Positions 18,996-20,327 of a stretch of 20,327 bases of DNA are shown here, piece after piece. The translations under genes and the position numbers were made by a program. A model generated the notes under the pieces. That model was not told the DNA's origin and did not search any database. It saw only the letters and a list, made by a program, of their open reading frames with translations. Source of the stretch: an uncultured Steroidobacter sp. (GTDB lineage: Bacteria; Pseudomonadota; Gammaproteobacteria; Steroidobacterales; Steroidobacteraceae); NCBI GenBank assembly GCA_946478975.1, contig CAMLEO010000107.1:1-20327 (forward strand), given 5' to 3'. Numbering within the stretch: the first letter of the stretch is position 1; each line of letters opens with the position of its first letter.

Positions 18996-20327
18996 CTAGG
19001 AAACAGAACTCGGAGCGACGACCAATCCGCCATCTGCTGCCGACTGCCTCGCTCGCGGCACGAAGTATCGGGCGGCGACAGCGGGCATGACGAACAGATT
19101 GAGCAGCGTCGACGATACGAGCCCGCCGAGAATCACAATCGCCATCGGCCCTTCGATCTCCCGCCCCGCCTCGCCGCTTCCAATCGCCAGAGGCAACACA
19201 CCCAGAGCCGTGACCAGCGCGGTCATCAAGATCGGCGTCACTCGCTCACGCGCGCCGCGGAGCGCCAGCATGCGTCCCCACGAACGCCCCTCGACTGTCA
19301 CCAGATGTTCGTAGTGAGATAACAGCATGATGCTGTTCCGCGCGGAGATTCCGAACAGCGTGACCAATCCGACCAGCGACCCGATAGATAACGATGCAGA
19401 GCTCAGCGCGACGGCCGCAACCGCACCCACCAGCGCGAAAGGAACATTGACCAGAATCAATCCCGCAGTCCGCAGGCTCCCGAAGGCCAGGAGCAGCACC
19501 ATCACGACCACGACCGCAGCGATTGCACTGTGCAGGATCAGATCGCGAGTGGCCTCGGTCGCCGCCTGGGCGCTGCCGCCGAACTCCAGGTACACCTCTC
19601 GTGGCAGTTTGACGTCACGAGCAATTGTCGCCTGCGCCGTACGCATGAATCCAAGCATGTCACGCGTGTCGGGATTCAACGTGACGACCTGCCGGCGCTG
19701 GCCGCGATCGTGCATCACCGTCGAGCGCCCCTCCTCCATCGCCACATCGCAGAGCATGCCCAGTGGCACGAGGCGACCATTCGTTGTCTTGATCAAAAGA
19801 TCGCGGACAGCGTTGGGATCGCTCCGGCTCGCATCGTTCAACAGCACGCGCACCGCGAGCGACTGGTTGCCCTCGTAGACTTGAGCGACGCGCACACCGG
19901 CGTACGCCGCAGCCACTGCGTCGAATACATCCGTCGGACGCAGCCCGAAAATCGCGAGTCGCTCCGAGCGCGGAGTGATGCTCAACGTCGGCTGGTTTGA
20001 GCCGGCTTGAAATTGAACGTCAGCTGCACCTGGAAGCTTGCGCAGCACTGAGGCGATTTCGCGCGCAGTACGATCGAGCGTCGCGAGATCGGGGCCAAAT
20101 ACGTTGATGCTCATCGCCGCAGTTTCACCGGAGATGGATTCGCTGATGCGATCGCCGAGGAACGTCACAACCTCCGATTGCAGCCCCGGAAATCCCTTTA
20201 AAACCTGCCGCAGAGCCGCTTCAATGCGCTCCTGCGTGTCGCCGCTCAAGTTGGGTTCGAGCTCGATGTGAAACTCGGAACGGTTGGGCGCCCACGTATC
20301 CTCTCCGGATTCGGCCCGGCCGATCTG
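18996..20327 (-). CDS. heavy-metal efflux RND pump, C-terminal part (cut by window edge)
   Basis: This is the C-terminal 443 residues of a CzcA/CusA-type proton-driven inner-membrane cation pump; the frame stays open to the right edge, so the N-terminal half lies outside. The first visible residues, IGRAESGEDTWAPNRSEFHI, match a conserved periplasmic segment of heavy-metal RND pumps. FLGDRISESISGETAAMSINVFG follows, and a complete second transmembrane block (about the last 190 residues) includes LFGISARNSIMLLSHYEHL. It differs clearly from the czcA gene at 4464, so it is a separate system rather than a duplicate. The proton-relay signature in the missing half cannot be checked. It is followed directly by the beta-propeller gene. 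Ion specificity is unknown. Confidence 0.93.
   Translation of the reverse strand, partial: QIGRAESGEDTWAPNRSEFHIELEPNLSGDTQERIEAALRQVLKGFPGLQSEVVTFLGDRISESISGETAAMSINVFGPDLATLDRTAREIASVLRKLPGAADVQFQAGSNQPTLSITPRSERLAIFGLRPTDVFDAVAAAYAGVRVAQVYEGNQSLAVRVLLNDASRSDPNAVRDLLIKTTNGRLVPLGMLCDVAMEEGRSTVMHDRGQRRQVVTLNPDTRDMLGFMRTAQATIARDVKLPREVYLEFGGSAQAATEATRDLILHSAIAAVVVVMVLLLAFGSLRTAGLILVNVPFALVGAVAAVALSSASLSIGSLVGLVTLFGISARNSIMLLSHYEHLVTVEGRSWGRMLALRGARERVTPILMTALVTALGVLPLAIGSGEAGREIEGPMAIVILGGLVSSTLLNLFVMPAVAARYFVPRARQSAADGGLVVAPSSVS

Noticed and set aside
18986..19033. A longer N-terminus for the beta-propeller protein
   Set aside because: It would overlap the RND gene by 38 bases and bury the signal peptide; the ATG at 18985 has its own AGAGAGG ribosome site.
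20247..20249. A TTG start for the right-hand RND gene
   Set aside because: The reading frame continues upstream to the window edge with well-conserved pump sequence (IGRAESGEDTW), so the gene is cut by the edge and does not start here.

Overview
This window looks like chromosomal DNA from a GC-rich Gammaproteobacterium, probably a Xanthomonadales/Nevskiales relative such as the Steroidobacteraceae. That placement is inferred from gene content: TonB-dependent receptors of the Xanthomonas/Caulobacter type next to a flavin-dependent halogenase and a SapC-family protein. No rRNA or tRNA marker is present, so it is tentative. I see no insertion sequence, CRISPR array, tRNA or rRNA.

Region 1 (1-7640, plus strand) is a heavy-metal efflux block. 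It holds a two-domain chromate transporter (chrA), a small His/Asp-rich exported or membrane-anchored protein of unknown family, and a complete tripartite cation efflux pump: czcC (outer-membrane channel), czcB (lipoprotein adaptor with His-rich ends) and czcA (inner-membrane RND pump with the full heavy-metal RND signature). czcC and czcB overlap by ATGA, and the ribosome site of czcA overlaps the czcB stop, so the pump is one translationally coupled unit. No czcRS-type regulator is in the window.

A perfect 12-bp hairpin with a U-tract, read on the minus strand, separates this block from region 2.

Region 2 (7703-17565) is a nutrient-uptake island. Two TonB-dependent receptors lie in tandem on the minus strand (7703-10759 and 11488-14301), separated by a 728-bp non-coding region. 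Divergent from the second receptor is an apparent operon of a flavin-dependent 'tryptophan halogenase' family protein, a SapC-family protein and a GntR/FCD (DgoR-like) regulator. An AT-rich 190-bp region between them carries a good plus-strand promoter and a dyad where a repressor could control both directions. The 728-bp gap carries two 17-bp LacI-type operator-like sites (14 of 17 bases identical, same orientation, 336 bp apart). No LacI gene is present, so the first receptor may answer to an outside LacI-family regulator and the second, with the halogenase operon, to the local GntR protein. The natural substrate cannot be read from the sequence.

Region 3 (17569-20327, minus strand) reads inward from the right edge. 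It holds the C-terminal part of a second heavy-metal RND pump (cut by the window end), a YncE-like beta-propeller protein whose ribosome site overlaps the pump's stop codon, and a small hypothetical exported or anchored protein. It converges on the GntR gene with only three bases between the stop codons.

The most interesting parts are the receptor-halogenase-SapC-GntR island with its variant halogenase motif, the paired operator-like sites, and the uncharacterised proteins attached to both metal pumps. All functions are by family recognition from sequence; none was checked by database search.
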